Positions 17,093-26,741 of a DNA stretch of 64,000 nucleotides are shown here, piece after piece. The position numbers and the translations under genes were made by a program. The notes under the pieces were generated by a model. That model saw only the letters and a list, made by a program, of their open reading frames with translations, searched no databases and was not told the origin of the DNA. The stretch is from an uncultured Caulobacterales bacterium (GTDB lineage: Bacteria; Pseudomonadota; Alphaproteobacteria; Caulobacterales; Caulobacteraceae). Location of the stretch: the NCBI GenBank assembly GCA_903862425.1, contig CAIOYC010000003.1:62001-126000 (forward strand), read 5' to 3'. Each line of letters opens with the position of its first letter. Within the stretch, counting starts at the first letter, position 1.

Positions 17093-19177
17093 TTGAGCCT
17101 TGATTTGGACATGCCGAGGACCGCCAAGCCGGTACGTGAGCGACGCCCGCTGGTCGATCCTCTGGCCTTGGCGGCGGCGGTCTTTTTCGTCGTCGCGGTG
17201 GGGGCTGTGGCCTATCCGGCGCTCCGGGCCGGTCCGATCAGCGGTCCGCTTCTGCTTCTTGTGATCGGCATCGCCGGGGTGGCGCTGGCGGTAGTGTTCG
17301 CCTTCGTTTCCGGAGAGGCGCCGGTGCGCGAGAGGGCCCCCCAGATCGATCTTGCCCCGGCCCTCGTCACCTCGCTCAGCGAGCCGGCCAGCGTGGCGCG
17401 GGCCGATGGACGCATCGTCTCGGCGAACCATGCCTGGCGCGATGCGGTGGGGGCCGCCTCGCGCCTGCCCAAGACCGGCTCGGACCTTTACGCCGCCCTG
17501 CTTCAAGCCAAGCGCGATGGATCGGCGGAAACCCGGTTTATGGGCCGCACCCTGTGTATCGCCGGCGTGACGGGCGGCCTGTTCCTGGTGCGCCTCATGG
17601 ACGCGCCCGCCGCCGCCGTTTCCGGACCTGCGATAGAAACCGTCGCACTGCCCGCGCCGCCTGCCGCCCTCGACGCTTTCGCCGCCGCCGCCCCCTTCGG
17701 CGCCGCCCTCCTTGAAGGGGCCGACCCGATCGATGCCGTGATTCTGCAGGCCAATGGCGCGCTCCTCAACCTGACCGATGGTCGGGCGGAGTCGGGCGTC
17801 CGGTTCGGCGACCTGCTCGATCCAGCCGGTCTGGCGGAAGCTGCCGAACGCCTCGCGGCCAAGCCCGGCTCGCCGGTCGAGGTGCGGCTGCAAGACAGCG
17901 GCGGCAAGGTCGCCCACCTCTATCTGACCAAGGCCGATGGGCGGCTGGTGGCCTATCTGATCGACGTCTCCGAACATAAGCAGCTCGAACTTCAGCTCGC
18001 CCAGTCGCAGAAGATGCAGGCCATCGGCCAGCTTGCCGGTGGCGTGGCGCACGACTTCAACAACCTGCTCATGGCCATCCAGCTGCACCTCAGCGAGCTG
18101 TTGCAGCGCCACCCGGTGGGAGATCCCTCCTATGAGGGCCTGAATGAAATCCGCCAGACCGCTGTGCGCGCCGCTGATCTGGTGCGCAAGCTGCTGGCCT
18201 TCTCCCGCAAGCAGACAGTGCAGCGCGAGACCCTGGAGCTAGGCGAACTGATCTCCGAGTTCGAGGTCCTGTTGCGTCGGCTGCTGCGCGAGGATGTGAA
18301 GCTCGAAAACGCCTATGGTCGCGACCTGCCTTTGGTGCGCGCCGACAAGAGCCAGCTCGAAACGGCGGTGATGAACCTCGCCGTCAACGCCCGCGACGCC
18401 CTGCGCAGTCATGGTACGGGCGACGGCGGCCCGGCGGTGGTGCGAATCCGCGTCGCGCGACTGCCGCGCATGGAGGCCGTCACCCTTGGCTTCCCCGGCT
18501 GTCCGGACGAGGGCTGCGCCCTGATCGAGGTGTCCGACAACGGCCCTGGCATCCCGCCGGAGGTGATGGACAAGATCTTCGAGCCCTTCTTTACCACCAA
18601 GCCGCTGCACGAGGGCACGGGTTTGGGCCTCGCCACGGTCTATGGTATCGTCAAGCAGGCCGACGGCTGGATCTGGGTGGAGAGCGAGCCGGGCCATGGC
18701 GCAGCCTTCCGCATCTTCCTGCCTCTATACAATCCGCCCGCCGCCGAGCCGCTGCCCGCGCCGCGCGCGCCGCTGAAGTTCAAGCCGGCTACCCCACGCG
18801 ACCTTTCGGGCGCCGGCCGCATCCTGTTCGTGGAGGACGAGGACGCCGTGCGCACCGTCGCCGCCCGCCTGCTGCGCGCGCGTGGCTACGAGGTGATCGA
18901 GGCCGCCGATGGTGAAGAAGCCCTCGATCTGGCCGAGCAGCACGCGGGCGAGATCGACCTTCTGATCTCCGACGTGGTCATGCCCGGCCTCGACGGGCCG
19001 GCCCTTTTGAAGAAGGCCCGCCCCTTCCTCGGCGACGCCAAGGTGATGTTCATCTCGGGCTATGCGGAAGCCGAGTTCTCCGACCTGCTCGAAGGCGAAA
19101 CCGACATCACCTTCGTCGCCAAACCCATCGACATCAAGGTTCTGGCCGAGCGCGTGAAGCAGCAACTGCAGAGCTGA
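17093..19177 (+). CDS. cckA: Hybrid sensor histidine kinase CckA
   Basis: CckA is the membrane hybrid kinase at the head of the CckA-ChpT phosphorelay that controls CtrA and CpdR in alphaproteobacteria. The 694 residues show two N-terminal membrane helices (about 24-45 and 50-72) and degenerate PAS-like regions to about 300. A HisKA box GGVAHDFNN follows with His at about 320, then a HATPase domain (NLAVNARDAL, DNGPGIPPE, GTGLGLATVYGIV). A C-terminal receiver carries SDVVMPGLDG with Asp near 627. The start is TTG at 17093 or ATG at 17111; neither has a strong Shine-Dalgarno. Assignment to CckA rests on architecture and the AHDFNNLL box. Confidence 0.93.
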   Translation: MSLDLDMPRTAKPVRERRPLVDPLALAAAVFFVVAVGAVAYPALRAGPISGPLLLLVIGIAGVALAVVFAFVSGEAPVRERAPQIDLAPALVTSLSEPASVARADGRIVSANHAWRDAVGAASRLPKTGSDLYAALLQAKRDGSAETRFMGRTLCIAGVTGGLFLVRLMDAPAAAVSGPAIETVALPAPPAALDAFAAAAPFGAALLEGADPIDAVILQANGALLNLTDGRAESGVRFGDLLDPAGLAEAAERLAAKPGSPVEVRLQDSGGKVAHLYLTKADGRLVAYLIDVSEHKQLELQLAQSQKMQAIGQLAGGVAHDFNNLLMAIQLHLSELLQRHPVGDPSYEGLNEIRQTAVRAADLVRKLLAFSRKQTVQRETLELGELISEFEVLLRRLLREDVKLENAYGRDLPLVRADKSQLETAVMNLAVNARDALRSHGTGDGGPAVVRIRVARLPRMEAVTLGFPGCPDEGCALIEVSDNGPGIPPEVMDKIFEPFFTTKPLHEGTGLGLATVYGIVKQADGWIWVESEPGHGAAFRIFLPLYNPPAAEPLPAPRAPLKFKPATPRDLSGAGRILFVEDEDAVRTVAARLLRARGYEVIEAADGEEALDLAEQHAGEIDLLISDVVMPGLDGPALLKKARPFLGDAKVMFISGYAEAEFSDLLEGETDITFVAKPIDIKVLAERVKQQLQS

Positions 19178-19265
19178 CGGACACCATTACAGAGCTTTAA
19201 ACCCTCGCAGTCTTGCGCGCGGGCTTTGGGGCGGCCACGGTCTCGGCTTATTGCCGAGGACCTGC

Positions 19266-21086
19266 ATGACCAAGATCGACCGCCGCCGCCTGCTTGTCTC
19301 CACCGCTGCGATGGCGGCCTTGCCAGGCGTCGCCCTGTCTGAACCCGCCACCGGCGAGGCGGCCAAGCTCAATACGCTGCTGGACGATTTCATGCAGCGC
19401 AACCTGCGCCGCTCGCCCGAAACCGCAACGAGCCTGGGCCTCGATGCGGGGTCGCTGTCCGCGGAAAAGTCGCTGCTGGACGACCGCTCGCTCGCCGCAT
19501 CCGCCGCCGACAAGGTGGAGAACTTCAAGCGGCAGAAGGAGCTGGCCAGGATCAACCGCGCCGCGCTCACCGGCATGGACGCGGTCAATTACGACACCGT
19601 CGCCTATGTGCAGGACGTGCAGGCCGAGGCCGACCGGCAGTTCAACTATGGCGGCTCGGGCTCCGGCGCGCCCTACATCGTCAGCCAGCTGACCGGCAGC
19701 TATCAGTCCGTGCCCGACTTTCTCGACACCCAGCACTCCATCGGCTCGAAGGACGACGCGGAAGCCTATCTCGCCCGCATGTCCGCCTTCGCGCGCGCCA
19801 TGGATCAGGAGAGCGAGCAGGTTCGCCACGATGCGGGCGTGGGCGTCATCCCGCCCGACTTCGTGATCGACACCACGCTGAAGCAGATGAAGACCTTCGC
19901 CGACACGCCGGCGGACAAGGCGACCCTGGTGGCCTCCATCGCTAAGCGCGCCAAGGACAAGGCCATCGATGGCGACTGGGCCGGGCGCGCCACCAAGCTC
20001 TACGACAACGAGGTGCTGCCTGCTTTGAACCGGCAGATGCAAATCCTGCAGGGCCTGCGCGCGAAGGCGGTGCACGAGGCGGGCGTCCACCGCCTGCCCA
20101 AGGGCGACGCCTATTACGCCGTGTCGCTGAAAAACTGGACCACCACGGACCTCGCCCCCGCCGAGGTGCACCGCCTGGGACTGGAGCAGGTAAAACTGCT
20201 GAACGCGCGCCTGGACGAGGCCTTCCGTAAGGAGGGCATGAGCAAGGGCGCGCCGTGGCAGCGCCTGCGCGCCCTCTTCGCCGATCCGAAGTTCCTCTAT
20301 CCCAATACCGACGCGGGCAAGGCCAAGCTGATCGCCGACCTGAACGGCAAGGTGACGGCGGTGCAGGCCAAGCTGCCCGCCTGGTTCGGGACCCTTCCCA
20401 AGGCCAGGGTTGAGATCCGCCGCGTGCCGCCGGCCATCGAGGCGGGGGCTTCTTCCAACTACCAATCCGGCACGCTGGATGGTTCGCGCCCCGGCGCCTA
20501 TTACATCGTGTTGCGCGATACGGCGGAGGATCCGTCGTGGCTGATGCCGACCCTGACCTATCACGAGGCCATTCCAGGCCACCACCTCCAGGGCTCGCTG
20601 CAGCGCGAGGCGGACCTACCGCTAATCCGAAAGCAGATATGGTTCTCCGCCTATGGCGAGGGCTGGGCCCTCTACGCTGAGCAGCTGGCTGAGGAGATGG
20701 GCATGTACAAGACCGATCCATGGGGCCGGATCGGCTACCTGCACGACGCTTTGCTGCGCGCCGCCCGCATGGTCATGGACACCGGCATCCACAGCCAGGG
20801 CTGGACCCGCGAACGGGCGATCCAATACTTCATCGAGAACCAGGGCGACCCGGACAGCGCCGCCGTCAGCGAGGTCGAGCGGTACTGCGTCTGGCCAGGT
20901 CAGGCGACGAGCTACATGGTCGGCAAGCTGGAATGGCTGCGCCTGCGGGCCAAGGCCAAGGCGGCGCTAGGTCCGCACTACGACATCCGCAAGTTCCACG
21001 ACGCCGGCCTGCTCTCCGGTCCCACACCAATGAAGGTGCTTGGCACGGTGGTGGACAACTATATCGCTGCTGGTCGCAAGGGCTAA
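19266..21086 (+). CDS. DUF885 family protein, exported putative metallo-carboxypeptidase (first copy)
   Basis: This 606-residue protein begins MTKIDRRRLLVSTAAMAALPG, a twin-arginine-like signal, so it is predicted periplasmic. The C-terminal half has YHEAIPGHHLQG, an HExxxGH metal site, then YGEGWALYAEQLAEE and RYCVWPGQATSYMVG, which define DUF885. Members are thought to be zinc peptidases, but substrates are mostly unknown. It is followed 4 bp later by a paralogue in the same direction. Confidence 0.87.
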   Translation: MTKIDRRRLLVSTAAMAALPGVALSEPATGEAAKLNTLLDDFMQRNLRRSPETATSLGLDAGSLSAEKSLLDDRSLAASAADKVENFKRQKELARINRAALTGMDAVNYDTVAYVQDVQAEADRQFNYGGSGSGAPYIVSQLTGSYQSVPDFLDTQHSIGSKDDAEAYLARMSAFARAMDQESEQVRHDAGVGVIPPDFVIDTTLKQMKTFADTPADKATLVASIAKRAKDKAIDGDWAGRATKLYDNEVLPALNRQMQILQGLRAKAVHEAGVHRLPKGDAYYAVSLKNWTTTDLAPAEVHRLGLEQVKLLNARLDEAFRKEGMSKGAPWQRLRALFADPKFLYPNTDAGKAKLIADLNGKVTAVQAKLPAWFGTLPKARVEIRRVPPAIEAGASSNYQSGTLDGSRPGAYYIVLRDTAEDPSWLMPTLTYHEAIPGHHLQGSLQREADLPLIRKQIWFSAYGEGWALYAEQLAEEMGMYKTDPWGRIGYLHDALLRAARMVMDTGIHSQGWTRERAIQYFIENQGDPDSAAVSEVERYCVWPGQATSYMVGKLEWLRLRAKAKAALGPHYDIRKFHDAGLLSGPTPMKVLGTVVDNYIAAGRKG

Positions 21087-21090
21087 GAGC

Positions 21091-22929
21091 ATGACCAATC
21101 GACGCGAACTGATGACCGGCGTAGCGGCGGCAGGAGCGATGGCGGTTGCGCCGTCCCTGGCCCAGGCCGCGGCGCCTGCTGGCGACAAGCGGCTGGCTGC
21201 GGTGTTCGACCGAATGGCCGACGGCTACCTGTCGTTCCACCCAGAAGCCGCTACCAATCTCGGGCTCGACAAGGGCAAGCGCGCGACCGCCAAGCACCGG
21301 CTGGATGGACGCAGCGCCGCCGCCATCGCCGCCGACGCCGCCTTCTGCGACGCTTATGCCGGCGAGCTGTCGAAGATCCCCGACGCTGCGCTTTCGCCCG
21401 CTGCGCAGATTAGCCGCGCCACTATCCGTTACGCCTGTCTGTTGGGGCACGAGGCGCGGCCCTTCGACTTCGGCTTCAACAATCTCACCGCCGCCATGAG
21501 CGAGAGCCAGTCGCCGCACGTGGTCGACCAGCAGAACGGCGCCCTGCACGGCATTCCGGAGATGCTGGACAGTCAGCACCAGGTGAAAACGGTCGATGAC
21601 GCCATCGCCTATGTGGACCGCCTGCACGTGTTCGCCCGTGTACTCGACGAAGAGACCGAGCGGATGAAGGCGGATGACGCCCGCGACATCCGTCCGCCGA
21701 ACTTCCTGCTCACCAACGCCATCGGCCAGGGCGCGGACTTCCTGAAGACCAAGGTTCCCGACCAGCGCCTCGTCATCGCCTTCAAGACCAAGCTCGCGGC
21801 CGCCAATCTTCCGGCCAAGATCGCCGAAGAGGCCGAGCACGTGGTCGGCGCCGAGGTCATGCTGGCCGCCAATCGACAGCAGGAACAACTTCAGGCGCTG
21901 CTGGCCAAGTCGGACGACCGGGCGGGCGTGTGGCGGCTGAAGGACGGCGAAGCCTATTACCGCTGGTGCCTCAAGGTCGGCACCACCACGGACATGACGC
22001 CCGATCAGGTTCACCAGATGGGCCTGGAGCAGAACAAGGCCATCGAGGCGCGGATGGATACCCTGCTCAAGGCGCAGGGGCTGACCCAGGGGACGGTGGG
22101 CGAACGCATGAGCGCGCTGACTCGGGATCCGCGCTTCGCTTTCCCCAATACTCAGGCGGGGCGCGACCAGATCGTCGGTTATCTCAATGGCCGGATCGCC
22201 GCCGCCCGCGCGTCCCTGCCCAAGGTGTCCAACCTGCACCTGAAAGCGCCGGTAGTGGTGCGCCCGGTGCCGGTGGATATCCAGGACGGCGCCGGGCTTG
22301 GCTACATGAACTCCGGCTCGCTCGATGGGGCGCGGCCCTCGATCTACTACATCAACCTCAAGGACACGGCGAACTGGCCCAAGTTCACCCTGCCGAGCCT
22401 GACCTATCACGAGACCCTGCCCGGCCACGCTTGGCAAGGCGCCTACCTCACCGAAACGGGCAAGACCCCGCTCATCCGCATCCTGCTGTCCGGCTTCAAC
22501 GCCTATGTGGAGGGCTGGGCGCTCTATGCGGAGCAGATGGGCGACGAGATCGGCCTCTATGACGACGACCCCTTCGGACGTCTCGGCTATCTGCAGGCGA
22601 TGAAGTTCCGCGCCGTGCGGCTGGTGGTCGATACCGGCATCCACGCCCAGCGCTGGACGCGGGATCAGGCCATCGACTGGGCGGTGCGGAACGCCGGGCG
22701 CACCCGCGGGGCCATGACCAGCGAGATCGACCGCTATTGCGGCTGGCCCGGTCAGGCCTGCGGCTACAAGGTCGGCCACACCGAGATCGTGCGCCTGCGC
22801 GAAAAGGCCAAGGCCGCCATGGGCGCGCGCTACACCCTGCAGGGCTTCAATGACGCGGTGGTCGAGGCCGGCTCGGTCCCGCTGACCGTGCTCGCGACGG
22901 CGGTGGACCGGTATAGCCGGGGGTCTTAG
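21091..22929 (+). CDS. DUF885 family protein, exported putative metallo-carboxypeptidase (second copy)
   Basis: This paralogue of the preceding gene, 612 residues, starts MTNRRELMTGVAAAGAMAVAPSLAQA, again a Tat-like signal. The metal site reads YHETLPGHAWQG, with the second His of the first copy's GHH replaced by Ala. VEGWALYAEQMGDE and RYCGWPGQACGYKVG follow. The 4-bp gap indicates a two-gene operon from a tandem duplication that has since diverged. Confidence 0.87.
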   Translation: MTNRRELMTGVAAAGAMAVAPSLAQAAAPAGDKRLAAVFDRMADGYLSFHPEAATNLGLDKGKRATAKHRLDGRSAAAIAADAAFCDAYAGELSKIPDAALSPAAQISRATIRYACLLGHEARPFDFGFNNLTAAMSESQSPHVVDQQNGALHGIPEMLDSQHQVKTVDDAIAYVDRLHVFARVLDEETERMKADDARDIRPPNFLLTNAIGQGADFLKTKVPDQRLVIAFKTKLAAANLPAKIAEEAEHVVGAEVMLAANRQQEQLQALLAKSDDRAGVWRLKDGEAYYRWCLKVGTTTDMTPDQVHQMGLEQNKAIEARMDTLLKAQGLTQGTVGERMSALTRDPRFAFPNTQAGRDQIVGYLNGRIAAARASLPKVSNLHLKAPVVVRPVPVDIQDGAGLGYMNSGSLDGARPSIYYINLKDTANWPKFTLPSLTYHETLPGHAWQGAYLTETGKTPLIRILLSGFNAYVEGWALYAEQMGDEIGLYDDDPFGRLGYLQAMKFRAVRLVVDTGIHAQRWTRDQAIDWAVRNAGRTRGAMTSEIDRYCGWPGQACGYKVGHTEIVRLREKAKAAMGARYTLQGFNDAVVEAGSVPLTVLATAVDRYSRGS

Positions 22930-22957
22930 AGGCATACCGCCAGAGCGCGGTGCGATC

Positions 22958-23968
22958 TCACCACGTGCCGATCTTCTCCGCCTCGTGGTGGCTGATCGGG
23001 TGGTGGGCGCGGGCATGGTCCTCCTCCGCCAGAAGGCGGGCGGCTTCGAGGGCGGCCATGCAGCCCATGCCGGCGGCGGTCACCGCCTGGCGATAGACGT
23101 CGTCGGTCACGTCGCCGGCGGCGAACACGCCCTTGATGGCGGTGGAGGTCGTGCCGCCCTTCACCTTTAGATAGCCGGACTTGTCCATCTCCAGCTGGTC
23201 AGTGAACAGGCTTGAGGCGGGGGCGTGGCCGATGGCGACGAAGAAGCCGTCCAGCGGCAGGGTGCTGGTTTCGCCGGTCTTGAGGTTCTTCAGCACCGCG
23301 CCGGTAACGCCGCGCGGATCCTCGTCGCCGATCACGGACTCGATCTCGGTGTTCCAGATCACCTCGATTTTTGGATTGGCGAACAGGCGTTCCTGCAGGA
23401 TGCGTTCGGCGCGGAACTCCTCGCGGCGGTGGATCACTGTCACCTTGGAAGCGAAGGAGGTGAGGAACAGGGCTTCCTCGACCGCCGTATTGCCGCCGCC
23501 GACGACGGCCACCTGCTTGCCGCGATAGAAGAACCCGTCACAGGTAGCGCAGGCGGAGACGCCGAAGCCGCGGAAGTGCTGCTCGCTCGGCAGGCCCAGC
23601 CACTTGGCCTGCGCGCCGGTGGCGATGATCACCGTCTCGGCCAGCAGCACCTCGCCATTGTCCAGCGTGAGACGGAAGGGTCGCTCGCCGAGCTCGGCCT
23701 TGACCACAAGGTCGTTGATGAATTCGGTCCCGACGTGCTCGGCCTGGGCGCGCATCTGGTCCATCAGCCAGGGGCCCTGGATCACGTCGGCGAAGCCGGG
23801 ATAGTTCTCCACATCGGTGGTGATGGTCAGCTGCCCGCCCGGCTCCATGCCCGAGATCAGCACAGGGTTCAGCAAGGCGCGCGCCGCATAGATGGCGGCG
23901 GTGTAGCCGGCGGGACCCGAGCCGATGATGGCGACGCGGACGTTACGAGGTTCGGATGCGTTGGACAT
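22958..23968 (-). CDS. trxB: Thioredoxin-disulfide reductase
   Basis: This NADPH-dependent flavoenzyme reduces thioredoxin in the cytoplasm. The 336 residues include the FAD motif VAIIGSGPAGYTAAIYAARA, GMEPGGQLTITTDVENYPG, and redox CATC near residues 141-144 (SACATCDGFFY). The NADPH motif VAVVGGGNTAVEEALFL and the C-terminal GVFAAGDVTDDVYRQAVTAAG complete it. I chose MSNASEP at 23968. It is convergent with the DUF885 pair. Confidence 0.96.
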   Translation of the reverse strand: MSNASEPRNVRVAIIGSGPAGYTAAIYAARALLNPVLISGMEPGGQLTITTDVENYPGFADVIQGPWLMDQMRAQAEHVGTEFINDLVVKAELGERPFRLTLDNGEVLLAETVIIATGAQAKWLGLPSEQHFRGFGVSACATCDGFFYRGKQVAVVGGGNTAVEEALFLTSFASKVTVIHRREEFRAERILQERLFANPKIEVIWNTEIESVIGDEDPRGVTGAVLKNLKTGETSTLPLDGFFVAIGHAPASSLFTDQLEMDKSGYLKVKGGTTSTAIKGVFAAGDVTDDVYRQAVTAAGMGCMAALEAARLLAEEDHARAHHPISHHEAEKIGTW

Positions 23969-24078
23969 GGGCTGACATTTAGGGATGATTCCGCCAAAGC
24001 GCGACCGTCCGGCGACGCCTGTCCTCAGCTTCATTTCCGGACTAGGCTCAACGCCTATCAGCCGCTATCCCTAGTCCC

Positions 24079-24459
24079 ATGCGCGCCAAGCCGTTCAGCA
24101 CCCGGGCCTTCATCTGGGACATGCTCACCTTCGACCGGTTGATGACCGGGCCGATCACCCACCTGATCTATTGGGCGGGGATGGCCATCATCGCGATCCT
24201 CGGTATGGGCATAGCTGGTGGAGCCATCGGCCTCGTCATCCGCGACCTGTCGCTGGTGGGCTTGGCCCTGGCGGTGCCGGTGTTCGTGGTGGGCCTCCTG
24301 GTGACAGCAGCGCTGGCCATGATCTGGCGCGGAATGTGTGAGTTCTATCTTGCTGTCTTCCGCATCGCCGATGACCTGCGCGCGCTACGCCTGTCTCAGG
24401 AAGCGGCCGACCGGGGACGGAACCCGCCCATTCCGCTGGCCGGCGGCCCGGATCTCTAG
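24079..24459 (+). CDS. DUF4282 domain-containing membrane protein
   Basis: This 126-residue protein starts with FIWDMLTFDRLMTGPITHLIYW and has two membrane helices (about 28-55 and 58-82). WRGMCEFYLAVFRIADDLR is the DUF4282 signature. Function is unknown. Its stop overlaps the end of the convergent acyltransferase gene by 4 bp. Confidence 0.85.
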   Translation: MRAKPFSTRAFIWDMLTFDRLMTGPITHLIYWAGMAIIAILGMGIAGGAIGLVIRDLSLVGLALAVPVFVVGLLVTAALAMIWRGMCEFYLAVFRIADDLRALRLSQEAADRGRNPPIPLAGGPDL

Positions 24460-25553
24460 GCGGTTGCGTATCTTCGCCTGAAGGCAAGGCGTTCGGTTAG
24501 CCATGCGCGCACCGGCTGGTCGTAACGGCGCGACAGGGGCAGGGCGAGCAGCGCCAGCGCAGGAGCCAACAGTAGTCCGATCCAGGGCTGGAAGGCCGAG
24601 ATCGGAAAGCCGCCAAACCGGCTCATCATGCCGAACCCGACGATGATCGGGCCGTGGATGGCGTAAAGCGGATAGGACAATTCCCCAGACCAGGCGAACA
24701 GTCGGGCAAGACGAGGAGACGGCGCGGCTGATGCGATCGCCAGCACGAGCATGGCGGGAAAGCCGATCATCACCACCGCCAGAGCCTGGATCCAACTCGG
24801 TCCCCCTCGCATCGGCAGGGTCAACAGCACGAGCGCGGCAAGGATCGCCCACAGCGGATCAGCCCTAAGCTTGAGCAATCTACCGCCCCTGTGCAGCCGG
24901 TACAGCACGACGCCGCCAAAGAATGAGAAGCCCACACGCGGCAGTCCTCCGATGAAACCGACGGTGCGAAAGCCGAGATTGAGGTCGCCGCCATGCCAGG
25001 CGAACCAGACCAGAAGCATGCCCGAGCCCAGCGACAGCAGGGCAAGAGCCCGCGTTGAGAGCCTGACCGCGAAAATCGCATAGACCAGATTGGCCGCCAG
25101 TTCGAAGAACAGCGACCAGCCCGGTCCGTTCAGCGGAAAGGCGTTCACCGTCGGATCGGTGCTGAAATAAGGAATGAAGCCGATCGCCGAGCCCGTTGCG
25201 CGCAGCAGTTCGGTCGCGCTGGCCGGGTGTAGCTGGGACAGCCGCCCGAACGCCGCCGCGATGGCGAGGCCCGCCGCCGATCCCAGAATGTAGAGCGGAT
25301 ACAGCCGGATTAGCCGCAGGCGCATAAAGGCCATAGGCGTCATCCCCGTCTCAAGTCGACGCTCATAGGCATGGCCGATCACGAACCCGCTCATCAGGAA
25401 GAACAGGTCCACCGCCAGATAAGCGCCGGCCGGAGCGTCGTTGATGCCGGCGAGATGCTGGTGGTGATAGACCACAAGGATCGCCGCAAGACCGCGCAGG
25501 CCGTCGAGCGCCAGAAACTTTTCCGATGGGGCGTGCGCCGGCTGGCCCCTCAT
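24456..25553 (-). CDS. Acyltransferase 3 family membrane protein
   Basis: This OafA/YrhL-type integral membrane acyltransferase has 365 residues and about ten helices. LDGLRGLAAILVVYHHQHL holds the conserved RGLA and catalytic His. AYLAVDLFFLMSGFVIGHAYERR is the second family block. Such enzymes acetylate surface sugars or peptidoglycan. The start overlaps the stop of the upstream xylanase gene by 4 bp (ATGA), so the two are cotranscribed; a link to xylan or other acetylated glycans is possible but unproven. Confidence 0.9.
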   Translation of the reverse strand: MRGQPAHAPSEKFLALDGLRGLAAILVVYHHQHLAGINDAPAGAYLAVDLFFLMSGFVIGHAYERRLETGMTPMAFMRLRLIRLYPLYILGSAAGLAIAAAFGRLSQLHPASATELLRATGSAIGFIPYFSTDPTVNAFPLNGPGWSLFFELAANLVYAIFAVRLSTRALALLSLGSGMLLVWFAWHGGDLNLGFRTVGFIGGLPRVGFSFFGGVVLYRLHRGGRLLKLRADPLWAILAALVLLTLPMRGGPSWIQALAVVMIGFPAMLVLAIASAAPSPRLARLFAWSGELSYPLYAIHGPIIVGFGMMSRFGGFPISAFQPWIGLLLAPALALLALPLSRRYDQPVRAWLTERLAFRRRYATA

Positions 25554-26638
25554 GTCCGCGACACCGCCTCCACAAGGGCGCGCGCGGCGGGCTTTGGGTG
25601 GCCATCGTCATCGAAAAGTAGAGGACGATCAGTTCCGTCGCCGGCATTGGGCGGGCGGCGCAACCAGCTGTCCTTGTCGCGGACGCCCCAGATGGTGAAG
25701 GCGAAGCGCTGGTGGGCGGGCAGGCTCATGAAGGCCTCCATGGCCTCGCCCACCACCCGCGCCTGGATCTGCAGACGCTCGCTCATGGGCGTCATGTCGA
25801 ACCGCCCCTTCACCCCGTCGGCGTTGCGGGTAGAGACGTCGAGCTCGGACAGGTGGATGGGCAGACCCAGGCTGGCCAGGTCCTTGATGGCCGCCTTGAT
25901 CGCGCCGGGCCGCATGTGGATCGACACATGGGTCTGGGTGCCGAGGCCCGAAAGTGGCGCGCCTGACTTCAAAATCCGCTCGGCCATGCGCAGGAAGCTG
26001 CGGCGCTTGTTCGGCAGGGTGTCGAGAAAGTAGTCATTCAGGAACAGCGGCACGGTCGGGTCCGCCTCCTGCGCGTGACGGTAGGCGAGGGCGGCGTAGT
26101 CCGGGCCGAGATTGCGGCTCCAGATGCAGTCGCGTTCGCCTTCCCCGTTCTCGTTGATGGCCTCGTTGACAACGTCCCAGCTCACCACGCGACCTCGATA
26201 GCGTCCGGCGACGGCCAGGATGTAGTTGCGATAGGCGTCGGCGAAGGGCTTGCCGGCTCCGTCGATGCGCTTGAAGGCCGGCATCTCCTGCGCGTACCAG
26301 ACCAGGGTGTGACCATGCAGGCGCATGCCGTGCTGGGCGGCGAAGTCGGCGACCATGTCCGGCCGGGTGAAGTCGAAGGTTCCGTCATTCTTCAGGATGG
26401 CCTCCATCTTCATCTCCCACTCCGGCGTAATCTGGGAGAAGTTGGACACGAGGGTGGAGACGAAGGTCGGGTCCTGGAACTGGCCGGTCATGGCGCAGGC
26501 GCCCACCGGAAACGGCGCCACCTGGCGCAGCGGCGGTACGCTGATCGGCCCCTCCGGCTGGGCGTTGGCGGCATGACAGCCGGCCAACAGCAGGGCGGGA
26601 GCGGCAAGGGCGATGCGGCGGCGCGAGATGGGGTCCAT
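25550..26638 (-). CDS. Endo-1,4-beta-xylanase, GH10, lipoprotein
   Basis: This enzyme cleaves internal beta-1,4-xylosidic bonds. Signal MDPISRRRIALAAPALLLAGC ends in a lipobox (LAGC), so the mature protein is predicted to be lipid-anchored. The GH10 barrel contains LHGHTLVWYAQEMP, WDVVNEA with the acid/base Glu near 160, LFLNDYF, and HLSELDV with the nucleophile Glu near 263. TIWGVRDKDSWL closes it. The 362-residue length is normal for a single-domain GH10; no carbohydrate-binding module is seen. It is the first gene of an operon with the acyltransferase. Confidence 0.94.
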   Translation of the reverse strand: MDPISRRRIALAAPALLLAGCHAANAQPEGPISVPPLRQVAPFPVGACAMTGQFQDPTFVSTLVSNFSQITPEWEMKMEAILKNDGTFDFTRPDMVADFAAQHGMRLHGHTLVWYAQEMPAFKRIDGAGKPFADAYRNYILAVAGRYRGRVVSWDVVNEAINENGEGERDCIWSRNLGPDYAALAYRHAQEADPTVPLFLNDYFLDTLPNKRRSFLRMAERILKSGAPLSGLGTQTHVSIHMRPGAIKAAIKDLASLGLPIHLSELDVSTRNADGVKGRFDMTPMSERLQIQARVVGEAMEAFMSLPAHQRFAFTIWGVRDKDSWLRRPPNAGDGTDRPLLFDDDGHPKPAARALVEAVSRT

Positions 26639-26741
26639 GACCCATCGTTGCAGCTTGGACTTAAAATCCAGCTAGCGCCGGAAGGGGCCTTCCTGCACGT
26701 TTCAGTTCCGGCCCCCGGTCGGGGGAAATGAAAGGGCTCCA

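Noticed and set aside
19248-23016. Long antisense frames across the DUF885 pair (445 and 716 codons)
   Set aside because: They mirror the coding strand of two clear exported peptidase-like genes and carry no motifs.
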